From contig QHVW01000743.1 of NCBI GenBank assembly GCA_003223675.1, forward strand, positions 1-6,215: 6,215 nucleotides of DNA, in the 5' to 3' direction. Shown piece after piece: positions 1-5,829 of this stretch; positions within the stretch are counted from its first letter, which is position 1, and each line of letters starts with the position of its first letter. The translations under genes were made by a program, and so were the position numbers. Source of the stretch: Acidobacteriota bacterium (lineage in GTDB: Bacteria > Acidobacteriota > Thermoanaerobaculia > Multivoradales > UBA5704). Under the pieces are notes generated by a model. It saw only the letters and a program-made list of their open reading frames with translations. It ran no database searches and was not told the DNA's origin.

Positions 1-1014
1 CAGGAAGCGCTCGCGGTCCGCCGGGTCTTCGACGTCGGCCAGGAGCTCGGCGGCCGAGCGGACGGAGGCCAGCGGGTTCTTGAGCTCGTGGGAGACGTCC
101 GAGGCGAAGGACTCCAGGGCGTGCTGGTGGGCGGCCAGGCGGTGGCTGAGCTCCTCCAGGGCGCGGGCGAGGTCGCCGATCTCGTCCGCCCGGCGCGAGC
201 CGCCGAACCGGCCGCGCAGCCGGCCCCGGCGGTCCAGGAGGTCGCTCGCCTCGTCGCGCAGCCGCCGGATGGGATGGGTGATCGTGCCGGCGAGGAGGAG
301 GGAGAGGACGGCCGCCACGCCGACCGAGCCCAGGAAGACCTTGAGGATGTCGAGACGGACCTCGTCGACCTCGCGCAGGATGCGAACGGTCGACTGGGAG
401 ACCAGGACCGCGCCCACCACCTGGCTCCCGGCGCGGACCGGGATGGCGCTGTGGAGGGTGAGCGAGGGGCGCCAGAGCTCGCCGCCCGTCCTTCCCAGGG
501 CCACCCCGTAGCGGCCTGCGAGGGCGGCCTGCACCGCCCCGGTGGGGCTGGGGGGCCCACCGCGGCGGTAGCTCTCAGGGGACCCGCTCCGGATCGCCCG
601 CCAGATCCGGTAGGCCCCGGCCGCGCCTCTGTATAAGAGGCTGTCCCGCGTGTCCCGCGGCTGGTCCGACCTTGACGCGGCGGGCTCCTCCGGCTTGCTA
701 GGACCCAGCCCGGCGGAGTCCGCGAGCAGGGCTCCGTCGGCGCCGAAGATCCGCAGCCGCGCCTCGGTGCGGCTCCCCAGCCGACGCAGGAGGCTTGAGG
801 CGGCCGCCGCGTCCAGGACGGGCCGCTCCCCCAGGGCCGCCGCCAGCAGCCGCCCCTGCTGGACCATGGCGCGCTCCTGATCCTCCAGGAGCTGCCTCTC
901 GTAGACCCCCAGGTAGAGGAAGCCCGCCACCGGCAGGAAGACCAGCAGGACGTTGAACAGCAGGAGCCGGGCGGAGATCCGCGACGGGAGGCGGGGATGG
1001 AAACGGAGGCGCAC
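1..1014 (-). CDS. Membrane sensor histidine kinase, CreC/ChvG-like (partial, C-terminus beyond left edge)
   Basis: I translated this by hand from the minus strand. The GTG at 1014-1012 opens a frame that stays open for 338 codons to the window edge. It lies three bases after the regulator stop, with GGAG at 1024-1021 as ribosome site; the regulator's TGA is in the same frame, so no upstream start is possible. Visible parts: a first membrane helix at about residues 17-36; a sensor segment at about 40-220; a second membrane helix at about 222-243; a HAMP linker from about 243 (ITHPIRRLRDE) to 297; then the dimerisation/phosphoacceptor helix with SHELKNPL, where His309 is the autophosphorylation site. 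The ATP-binding domain is cut off. Family knowledge: such kinases phosphorylate the partner regulator in response to envelope or metabolic signals. Linkage to creD argues for a CreC role. The regulator partner also resembles ChvI, so CreC versus ChvG is not settled. The signal is unknown. Confidence 0.9.
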   Translation of the reverse strand, partial: MRLRFHPRLPSRISARLLLFNVLLVFLPVAGFLYLGVYERQLLEDQERAMVQQGRLLAAALGERPVLDAAAASSLLRRLGSRTEARLRIFGADGALLADSAGLGPSKPEEPAASRSDQPRDTRDSLLYRGAAGAYRIWRAIRSGSPESYRRGGPPSPTGAVQAALAGRYGVALGRTGGELWRPSLTLHSAIPVRAGSQVVGAVLVSQSTVRILREVDEVRLDILKVFLGSVGVAAVLSLLLAGTITHPIRRLRDEASDLLDRRGRLRGRFGGSRRADEIGDLARALEELSHRLAAHQHALESFASDVSHELKNPLASVRSAAELLADVEDPADRERFL

Positions 1015-1017
1015 CGC

Positions 1018-1728
1018 TCACTCCGGCCGGAAGCGGTAGCCGAGCCCGTAGACGGTCTCGATGGCGTCGCTCGCCGGGTCCGCCTCCGCCAGCTTCTTGC
1101 GCAGCCGCTTGACGTGGCTGTCGATCGTGCGGTCGCTGGCGTAGGCGTCGTGGGGGTAGCCCTCCTCCAGGAGCTGGGCGCGGGTCTTGACGTGGCCGGG
1201 CCGGCGGGCCAGGGCGTGGAGGAGGGTGAATTCGGTGACCGTGAGGGGCACGGGGGCGCCGTTCCAGAAGGCCTGGTAACGGGCGAGGTCGAGCCGCAGG
1301 CGGCCGGCCTCCAGCACGCGCTCCTCGTCCGGCGGTTCCAGGCGGTGGGCGGCCCGGCGGAGCAGCACCTTGACGCGGGCGGCCAGCTCGCGCATCGAGA
1401 ACGGCTTGCAGAGGTAGTCGTCCGCTCCCAGCTCCAGCCCCAGCACGCGGTCGAACTCCTCGTCGCGCGAGGTGAGGAAGAGGATGGGGAGCCGCTCGGA
1501 GAGGGCGCGCAGCCGCCGGCAGAGCTCCAGGCCGTCCATGCGCGGCATCAGGACGTCGAGGATGGCGAGGTCGGGGAGCGACCGCTCGAAGCTCTGCCAG
1601 GCCGCGAGGCCGTCCGCGAAGCTCTCGACGCGGTACCCCTCGCGGCGCAGGGCGAAGCCCACGGTCTCGCGCAAGCTCTCCTCGTCGTCCACCAGGGCGA
1701 TCAGGCCGCCGGAAGCCGGGGTCGTCAT
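1018..1728 (-). CDS. OmpR/PhoB-family response regulator, CreB/ChvI-like
   Basis: 236 residues, the usual full length for this family. The receiver domain spans about residues 9-122, with acidic pocket Asp14/Asp15, phosphoacceptor Asp58 (ILDVLMPRMDG), switch Thr86 and Lys108 (CKPF). The winged-helix DNA-binding domain spans about 137-235; its recognition helix is around DRTIDSHVKRLRKKL (199-213) and it ends in the typical ETVYGLGYRF wing. FLTSRDEEFD and the C-terminal domain recall ChvI; GLELCRRLRAL and LGLELGADDY recall CreB, and the neighbouring creD favours a CreB-type role. An in-frame TAG lies four codons upstream, so the ATG at 1728 is the first possible start, yet no Shine-Dalgarno sequence precedes it; a short-leader or leaderless transcript is possible. 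It is co-transcribed with the downstream kinase and divergent from creD. It presumably binds tandem sites in the shared upstream region. Confidence 0.93.
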   Translation of the reverse strand: MTTPASGGLIALVDDEESLRETVGFALRREGYRVESFADGLAAWQSFERSLPDLAILDVLMPRMDGLELCRRLRALSERLPILFLTSRDEEFDRVLGLELGADDYLCKPFSMRELAARVKVLLRRAAHRLEPPDEERVLEAGRLRLDLARYQAFWNGAPVPLTVTEFTLLHALARRPGHVKTRAQLLEEGYPHDAYASDRTIDSHVKRLRKKLAEADPASDAIETVYGLGYRFRPE

Positions 1729-1744
1729 GGAAAGAATCTAGCGC

Positions 1745-1798
1745 AGATCCCGCGCCCCGGCCCGGTTTCCACAATTCCGCCACAATCCTGCGGGATCT
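1745..1798. promoter_or_regulatory. Candidate response-regulator operator: tandem CCACAAT inside a 9-base inverted repeat
   Basis: CCACAAT occurs at 1769-1775 and again at 1780-1786, exactly 11 bases apart with the 4-base spacer TCCG. This 7-4-7 layout is the one known for PhoB and other OmpR-family regulators, which bind as head-to-tail dimers on one face of the helix. The pair is enclosed by a perfect 9-base inverted repeat, AGATCCCGC at 1745-1753 and GCGGGATCT at 1790-1798. Its position between the regulator gene and creD makes autoregulation plus creD control the natural reading. The binding protein is inferred, not shown. Confidence 0.5.
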
Positions 1799-1856
1799 CG
1801 CCCCGGTCCCGCCCGAGCCGCTCCCCGGCGGCGCGATGGAATGCCTCCGGACCTAC

Positions 1857-1864
1857 AAGGAGGG
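1857..1864 (+). promoter_or_regulatory. Ribosome binding site of creD
   Basis: AAGGAGGG lies six bases before the ATG at 1871 and is a near-perfect Shine-Dalgarno sequence. It decides the start: an in-frame ATG at 1841 would place this motif inside the coding sequence and adds ten residues without family resemblance. Confidence 0.85.
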
Positions 1865-1870
1865 AAGACT

Positions 1871-3178
1871 ATGTTTGCGATCGAATCTGAAAGGCGGCGG
1901 CTGCGCGACTCGACCGGCTTCAAGATGATGGCCATCGGCGGCCTGGTGATCCTGCTCCTGATCCCCCTGGGGATGGTGGGATCGCTGATCGGAGAGCGCG
2001 AGCACCGGCAGTCGGCGGCGGCGGACGAGGTGGCGGCCACCTGGGGGAAGGGCCAGCTTCTGAGCGGCCCGGTGCTGACGGTCCCCTACCGGCAGCACGG
2101 GAAGAACGAGAAGGGGGATGAGACGGTCTGGACCTCCTATGCCCGCTTCCTGCCCGCGACGCTCGCGGTCGACGGCCGGGTGCTCCCCGAGAGGCGCCAC
2201 CGGGGGATCTTCGAGACCGTGGTCTACCGGGCCGACCTGCACTGGGCGGGCTCCTTCGCGCGGCCGGGCTTCGAGGGCTGGTCGATCGCGCCCGAGGACA
2301 TCCTCTGGAAGGAGGCCTACCTCTCCGAGTTTCAGCCCGGGGGAGCCGAGGAAAACCTGTGGAACTCGGGGCTGCGCGTCCCCCTTCCGGACCTGGCCGC
2401 GGGCAAGAAGGAGGACGCCTACGCGTTCGATTTCGATCTGGGGATCAACGGCAGCCAGGACCTCAAAGTCGTTCCCATGGGCCAGCAGACCACGGTGGCC
2501 TTGCGCTCCCCCTGGCCGTCGCCCAGCTTCTCGGGAGCCTTCCTGCCGGAATCCTCCAAGGTGACCCCCCAGGGGTTCCAGGCCCGCTGGAACGTCTCCG
2601 GATTCGCCCGCAGCTACCCCCAGCAGTGGCGCCATGAAGAGGCTGAGAAGATGGCTGTCAAACCGGCGCTGGAGGCCTCGGCGTTCGGCGTCGATCTCTT
2701 CCTGCCGGTGGACGCCTACCAGAAGACGGAACGGTCGGTGAAGTATGGAGTCCTCTTCCTGATCCTCACCTTCCTGACCTTTTTCCTCTACGAGGTCTTC
2801 AGCGGGGTGCCGCTCCATCCCATGCAGTACTTCCTGGTCGGCTCGGCGCTCTGCGTCTTCTACCTGCTCCTGCTCTCGATCTCGGAGCACGCCCCCTTCG
2901 GCCTCGCCTACCTGGTGGCCGCGGCCGCCACGGTGCTGCTGATCGGCGGCTACTCGGCCGCCGTGCTCCATGGGCGATTGCGGGCGCTGCTCATGGCCGT
3001 GGTGCTCGGGGTGCTCTACGGCTACTTATATGTCCTTCTCCAACTGGAGGACTACGCGCTCCTGCTCGGCTCAATCGGCCTGTTCCTGATCCTCGCCCTG
3101 GTGATGTTCCTGACCCGGCGGATCGACTGGGGGAGCCCGCGGCGGAAGATCCCGGAGGAGGTTGTCACGCCGGGGTAA
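1871..3178 (+). CDS. creD: Cell envelope integrity inner-membrane protein CreD
   Basis: 435 residues, close to the usual 430-450 for CreD. A short cytoplasmic N-terminus is followed by one membrane helix (about 18-40), a large periplasmic domain (about 41-290) and five closely spaced helices (about 292-310, 316-336, 342-362, 369-391, 396-415). Family signatures are clear: LHPMQYFLVG at 315-324, YLLLLSISEH at 331-340, MFLTRRIDW at 412-420, PSFSGAFLP at 218-226 and GFQARW at 235-240. In Escherichia coli, CreD is the main target of CreBC and its overproduction affects envelope properties and colicin tolerance; the biochemical role is unknown. Here it is divergent from the two-component genes instead of following them. 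The periplasmic stretch after WKEAYLSEF (146-154) looks shorter than in the relatives I recall and lacks the aspartate-x-arginine-glycine element of the Escherichia coli protein. Confidence 0.95.
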   Translation: MFAIESERRRLRDSTGFKMMAIGGLVILLLIPLGMVGSLIGEREHRQSAAADEVAATWGKGQLLSGPVLTVPYRQHGKNEKGDETVWTSYARFLPATLAVDGRVLPERRHRGIFETVVYRADLHWAGSFARPGFEGWSIAPEDILWKEAYLSEFQPGGAEENLWNSGLRVPLPDLAAGKKEDAYAFDFDLGINGSQDLKVVPMGQQTTVALRSPWPSPSFSGAFLPESSKVTPQGFQARWNVSGFARSYPQQWRHEEAEKMAVKPALEASAFGVDLFLPVDAYQKTERSVKYGVLFLILTFLTFFLYEVFSGVPLHPMQYFLVGSALCVFYLLLLSISEHAPFGLAYLVAAAATVLLIGGYSAAVLHGRLRALLMAVVLGVLYGYLYVLLQLEDYALLLGSIGLFLILALVMFLTRRIDWGSPRRKIPEEVVTPG

Positions 3179-3219
3179 CCCACCAGCACTAGACAGAGTG
3201 TGAGAAAGATACTACTCTG

Positions 3220-3235
3220 GTCACAAATGAGTCAC
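3220..3235. promoter_or_regulatory. Tandem GTCAC-N6-GTCAC site, OmpR-family-like
   Basis: GTCAC at 3220-3224 is repeated at 3231-3235, an 11-base period. The extended view TGGTCAC-AAAT-GAGTCAC has 7-4-7 spacing, and the AAAT spacer equals that of the Escherichia coli Pho box as I remember it. The 5-6-5 form also resembles the Escherichia coli cre tag (TTCAC-N6-TTCAC), with one difference per half. Another GTCAC at 3254-3258 is off-register by one base. The motif is short, so chance is possible. Confidence 0.35.
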
Positions 3236-3248
3236 CGCTCTCAAACCC

Positions 3249-3280
3249 CACCCGTCACCTTCTCCTCCCCCCGACGGGTG
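3249..3280. other. Stem-loop with pyrimidine-rich loop
   Basis: CACCCGTC (3249-3256) pairs perfectly with GACGGGTG (3273-3280) around a 16-base loop that is nearly all C and T. The loop holds CCTCC (3264-3268), complementary to the downstream ribosome site GGAGG at 3406-3410. An RNA switch is conceivable, but five pairs is weak evidence. Confidence 0.4.
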
Positions 3281-3297
3281 CGCTGTACCTGTAGCAA

Positions 3298-3332
3298 GCG
3301 GATGTGAGCGGCTCCGGGCCGTTCGCATCCGC
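3298..3332. terminator. Long hairpin, possible terminator or leader structure
   Basis: The arms at 3298-3312 and 3318-3332 pair over 15 positions without a mismatch (two are G-T pairs on the plus strand), around the 5-base loop TCCGG. No T-run follows on either strand, so it is not a textbook intrinsic terminator. It lies 120 bases after the creD stop and 85 before the sulfite reductase start. It could end creD transcripts by another mechanism, shape the sulfur-operon leader or be an intergenic repeat unit. Confidence 0.45.
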
Positions 3333-3356
3333 CTCTCCCCGGAATCCCAAAGCAAC

Positions 3357-3385
3357 TTGACCCCTGACGGCTGGCGCGCCAGCCG
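3357..3385 (+). promoter_or_regulatory. -35-like hexamer next to an 18-base perfect palindrome (candidate operator)
   Basis: TTGACC at 3357-3362 matches five of six positions of a sigma-70 -35 box. Six bases later, 3368-3385 reads CGGCTGGCGCGCCAGCCG, identical to its own reverse complement over all 18 bases. No TATAAT-like box stands at the expected distance; that position falls in the right half of the palindrome. A dimeric repressor or activator of sulfate assimilation is a plausible reader, but I recognise no known consensus. Confidence 0.45.
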
Positions 3386-3416
3386 CGAACGTGACCCGTG
3401 TATCTGGAGGTAGCCG

Positions 3417-5066
3417 ATGCCCGCAGGAGCATCCTCCCAAGGGGAGCCGATCACCTGGGAGCTGATTCGGAAGCGCAACTTCGTCGAACGGCTGAAGCAC
3501 GAGAAGGGCGGCCTCGACGTGATCCGCGATTTGCCGGCGATGATCGAGGCCGGCTACGAGGCCGTGCCCGAAGAGGATTTCGTGCGCATGCAGTGGTACG
3601 GCCTGTATCACGACAAGCCGAAGGTCGGGCACTTCATGCTGCGGGTCAAGCTGCCCGGCGGCGTGGTGACCCCGGCCAAGCTGCGCATCATTGGCGACCT
3701 TTCCCAGCGGTTCGGCCGCGGCTACGGCGAGTTGACCACCCGGCAGAACATCCAGATGCACTGGATCGAGCTGGCCCAGCTTCCCGAGGTGCTGCGGCTC
3801 CTCGAAGAGGGTGGGATGACCACCACCGGCGCCTGCGGCGACAACGTGCGCGCCATCACCGGCTGCCCGGTGGCGGGGATCGACCGCGAGGAGCCGTTCG
3901 AGGTGCAGGGGCTGATCGACGAGGCGACCCGGTTCTTCATCGAGAACCGCGAGTACTCGGACCTCCCCCGCAAGCACAAGATCACCATCTCGGCCTGCCC
4001 CCACCAGTGCAACGCGCCCGAGATCCACTGCATCGCCCTGATCGGCGCCCCCCGCGACGGCCGGCCCGGCTTCGGCGTGAAGGTGGGCGGCGGGCTCTCC
4101 ACCTGGCCCCGCCTCTCGGACGATCTCGGGGTGTGGATCCCGGCCGCGGAGGCGCTGACGGCGCTCCAGGCCATCGTCGACGTCTGGCGGCTCGACCTCA
4201 AGTACCGGATGTCGCGCGCCAAGGCCCGCCTCAAGTTCATGGTCAACGACCTCGGCCCCGAGGCCTTCCGCGCCCGCGTCGAGGAGCGGCTCGGGCGGCG
4301 GCTGGAGGACGGCGCCGTGCCTCCGGCCCCCCTGGAAGAGAAGGACCACACCGGCATCCACCCCCAGAAGCAGGCGGGGCTGTTCTACGCCGGGGTCCCC
4401 GTCCACCTGGGGCTGATGAACGGCGACACCATGATCCGGCTGGCCGACCTGGTGGAGAGCTGGGGGGGCGAGCTGCGCATCACCCGCCGGCAGAACTTCA
4501 TCCTGGCCAACATCCCGGAGGCGCGGCTGGACGTGGCGGTGCGGGAGGTCGAGGGGCTCGGCTTTCCCCTGGAGGGGATGGGGCTGCGGGGGGCCAGCAT
4601 CGCCTGCACGGGCGATCCGTTCTGCAACTACACGGTGGCCGAGACCAAGGGGCGGCTGCAGGGGATCGTCGAGCATCTGGAGGCGACCTTCGGCGCGGCG
4701 GTCTCCGGGCTGCGGCTCAACCTGGACGGCTGCCCCCACGCCTGCGCCCACCACTGGATCGGCGACGTCGGCCTCCAGGGGACGACCCTGCGCGAGCGGG
4801 GGCCCGGGGGGGAGCGCATCCAGGGGTACGACATATTTCTGCGCGGCGGCCTGGGCCGGGACGCCGCCATCGGCCGGCCGGTGCTCAAGCGGGTGCCGGG
4901 CAGCGAGGTCCATCTCGTCATCGAGCGCTTGTTCCGTGCCTATCTCGACGGACGCCAGGAAGGGGAGCGCATCCAGCAATTCTTCACCCGCCATTCCGAC
5001 GAGGAGCTCACTGTCCTCGGGATGGGCCAGGAGGCCACGGCCGAGGCCGTCGCCGCCGAGGCATAG
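3417..5066 (+). CDS. Ferredoxin-type nitrite/sulfite reductase, probably assimilatory sulfite reductase
   Basis: 549 residues, usual for single-chain siroheme reductases (NirA/Sir). The start is firm: GGAGG lies six bases upstream and an in-frame TAG two codons upstream. The protein has the tandem ferredoxin-like half plus siroheme/iron-sulfur half layout, twice. The coupled siroheme-[4Fe-4S] ligands are Cys397 and Cys403 (CTGDPFC) and Cys439 and Cys443 (CPHAC). Anion- and siroheme-binding basic residues are visible as Arg76 (FMLRVKLPGG), Arg145 (GDNVRAITGCP) and Lys186/Lys188 (LPRKHK); TTRQN is at 107-111. The reaction is a six-electron reduction in the cytoplasm, of sulfite to sulfide or nitrite to ammonia. 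GDNVRAITGCPVAGID resembles nitrite reductases, but the adjacent APS reductase favours sulfite. Tyr64 and Cys140 may match the tyrosine-cysteine pair of Mycobacterium tuberculosis NirA/SirA. Additional cysteines (150, 194, 198, 205) sit in the first half. A symbol (sir or nirA) depends on substrate, so I give none. Confidence 0.93.
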   Translation: MPAGASSQGEPITWELIRKRNFVERLKHEKGGLDVIRDLPAMIEAGYEAVPEEDFVRMQWYGLYHDKPKVGHFMLRVKLPGGVVTPAKLRIIGDLSQRFGRGYGELTTRQNIQMHWIELAQLPEVLRLLEEGGMTTTGACGDNVRAITGCPVAGIDREEPFEVQGLIDEATRFFIENREYSDLPRKHKITISACPHQCNAPEIHCIALIGAPRDGRPGFGVKVGGGLSTWPRLSDDLGVWIPAAEALTALQAIVDVWRLDLKYRMSRAKARLKFMVNDLGPEAFRARVEERLGRRLEDGAVPPAPLEEKDHTGIHPQKQAGLFYAGVPVHLGLMNGDTMIRLADLVESWGGELRITRRQNFILANIPEARLDVAVREVEGLGFPLEGMGLRGASIACTGDPFCNYTVAETKGRLQGIVEHLEATFGAAVSGLRLNLDGCPHACAHHWIGDVGLQGTTLRERGPGGERIQGYDIFLRGGLGRDAAIGRPVLKRVPGSEVHLVIERLFRAYLDGRQEGERIQQFFTRHSDEELTVLGMGQEATAEAVAAEA

Positions 5067-5086
5067 AAAGGAAGATTGAGACGACG

Positions 5087-5139
5087 ATGCCACGCCGCAG
5101 GAGGTCATCGCCTGGACGCTGGAGCGCTGGGGCTCGCAG
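5087..5139 (+). other. Probable N-terminal coding segment of cysH, out of frame with its ATG
   Basis: The cysH reading frame continues upstream of the GTG at 5140 and encodes TPQEVIAWTLERWGSQ from 5092, the amphipathic helix that family members carry before the first strand. It meets an in-frame TGA at 5077 with no ATG, GTG or TTG in between. An ATG at 5087 stands at the right place but one frame off. One additional base after it (for example ATGGCC instead of ATGCC) would give MATPQEVIAW and join the two. This may be an assembly error, a real frameshift or an unusual start. Confidence 0.6.
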
Positions 5140-5829
5140 GTGGCGATCTGCACCAGCTTCCAGGCCGAGGGGATGGCGATCCTCGACATGGCCTGGCGGA
5201 TCGACAACCACGTCCGCCTCTTCACCGTCGACACCGGCCGGCTCCCCCAGGAGACCTACGACGTGATGGAGATGGTGCGGCAGCGCTACGGCATCGAGGT
5301 CGAGGTCTACTTCCCCGACGCGGCCCAGGTGGAGACCATGGTCCGGCGCCTCGGCCCCAACCTCTTCCAGAAGAGCGTGCAGGCGCGCTTCCACTGCTGC
5401 AACGTGCGCAAGGTCGAGCCGATCCGCGGCGTGCTCGAAGGGCTCGACGCCTGGATCACCGGCCTGCGGCGCGACCAGTGGGCGAGCCGGGCCAACATCC
5501 GCAAGATCGAGGTCGATCACGAGCACGGCGGCCTGGCCAAGATCAGCCCCCTGGCCGACTGGACCCTCGACGAGGTCAAGGCCTACAACGAGAAGTACGA
5601 CGTCCCCGTGCACCCGCTCTACGCCCAGGGGTACACCAGCATCGGCTGCACCCCCTGCACGCGCGCCACCAAGCCGGGGGAGGACCCGCGGGCCGGCCGC
5701 TGGTGGTGGGAGACCAACGCGCCCAAGGAGTGCGGCATCCACTGCCCCGTGGAGACCGGCGCCTTCGAGCACGAGCTCGAGGCCCTGACGCACTCCCGGC
5801 ACCAGAGCCCGCTGAGGACCGTCCGTTGA
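5140..5829 (+). CDS. cysH: APS reductase (thioredoxin-dependent, [4Fe-4S] CysH), N-terminus uncertain
   Basis: From the GTG at 5140 this gives 229 residues; relatives are usually slightly longer at the N-terminus. It belongs to the PAPS/APS reductase PP-loop family: the nucleotide-binding loop TSFQAEG is at 5-11, VDTGRLPQETY at 30-40 and ITGLRRDQ at 106-113. The iron-sulfur ligands Cys86-Cys87 and Cys170-x2-Cys173 are all present, which marks the APS-reducing type rather than the cluster-free PAPS enzyme. Cys198 in KECGIH is the nucleophile that carries sulfite before thioredoxin releases it. The product sulfite feeds the upstream reductase, whose stop lies 73 bases before this GTG. The GTG lacks a well-placed ribosome site, and starting there deletes the helix before the nucleotide-binding strand, so the true start is probably near 5087 (see the 5087-5139 entry). 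The next gene overlaps this stop codon. Confidence 0.9.
   Translation: MAICTSFQAEGMAILDMAWRIDNHVRLFTVDTGRLPQETYDVMEMVRQRYGIEVEVYFPDAAQVETMVRRLGPNLFQKSVQARFHCCNVRKVEPIRGVLEGLDAWITGLRRDQWASRANIRKIEVDHEHGGLAKISPLADWTLDEVKAYNEKYDVPVHPLYAQGYTSIGCTPCTRATKPGEDPRAGRWWWETNAPKECGIHCPVETGAFEHELEALTHSRHQSPLRTVR

Larger units (their letters stand above)
1729..1870. promoter_or_regulatory. Divergent intergenic region between the regulator and creD
   Basis: These 142 bases must hold the start signals for both the regulator-kinase operon (leftward) and creD (rightward). No convincing pair of -35 and -10 hexamers is visible in either direction. A weak -10-like TAGATT on the minus strand (1740-1735) sits almost on the regulator start. 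The recognisable structure is the repeat cluster at 1745-1798, listed separately. The lack of good sigma-70 boxes would fit activator-dependent promoters, but that is inference. Confidence 0.6.
3179..3416. other. Intergenic/leader region between creD and the sulfite reductase gene
   Basis: I see no credible gene in these 238 bases. In order they contain a GTCAC tandem (3220-3235), a hairpin with a pyrimidine loop (3249-3280), a 15-pair hairpin (3298-3332), a -35-like TTGACC (3357-3362) and an 18-base palindrome (3368-3385). The stretch ends with GGAGG at 3406-3410, six bases before the ATG. It presumably includes the end of the creD transcript and the promoter of the sulfur operon. I saw no resemblance to the SAM-I riboswitch core. 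Confidence 0.6.

Noticed and set aside
698..1783. 361-codon minus-strand frame over the regulator
   Set aside because: It is a shifted shadow of the regulator and kinase genes, with an arginine-, alanine- and proline-rich product.
1841..1870. Upstream ATG as the creD start
   Set aside because: It would place the strong ribosome site at 1857-1864 inside the gene; the ATG at 1871 has ideal spacing.
1853..2971. 372-codon minus-strand frame opposite creD
   Set aside because: The creD sense frame has clear family signatures and this is its antisense shadow.
3199..3225. TGTGA...TCACA as a CRP site
   Set aside because: The half-sites are 17 bases apart instead of 6, so this is not a CRP operator.
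3179..3416. SAM-type riboswitch ahead of the sulfur operon
   Set aside because: Hairpins are present but I could not recognise the conserved core of a known SAM riboswitch.
3221..3478. Small minus-strand open frame in the intergenic region
   Set aside because: It runs into the sulfite reductase gene antisense, has no ribosome site and no recognisable product.
3255..5234. 659-codon open frame on the minus strand, opposite the sulfite reductase
   Set aside because: It mirrors the G/C third-position bias of the sense gene. The product is low-complexity, rich in proline, glycine, histidine and arginine, with no family resemblance; the sense protein has intact catalytic motifs.
3398..5266. 622-codon plus-strand frame overlapping sulfite reductase and cysH
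   Set aside because: It is the wrong frame for both genes and encodes an arginine/proline/glycine-rich product.
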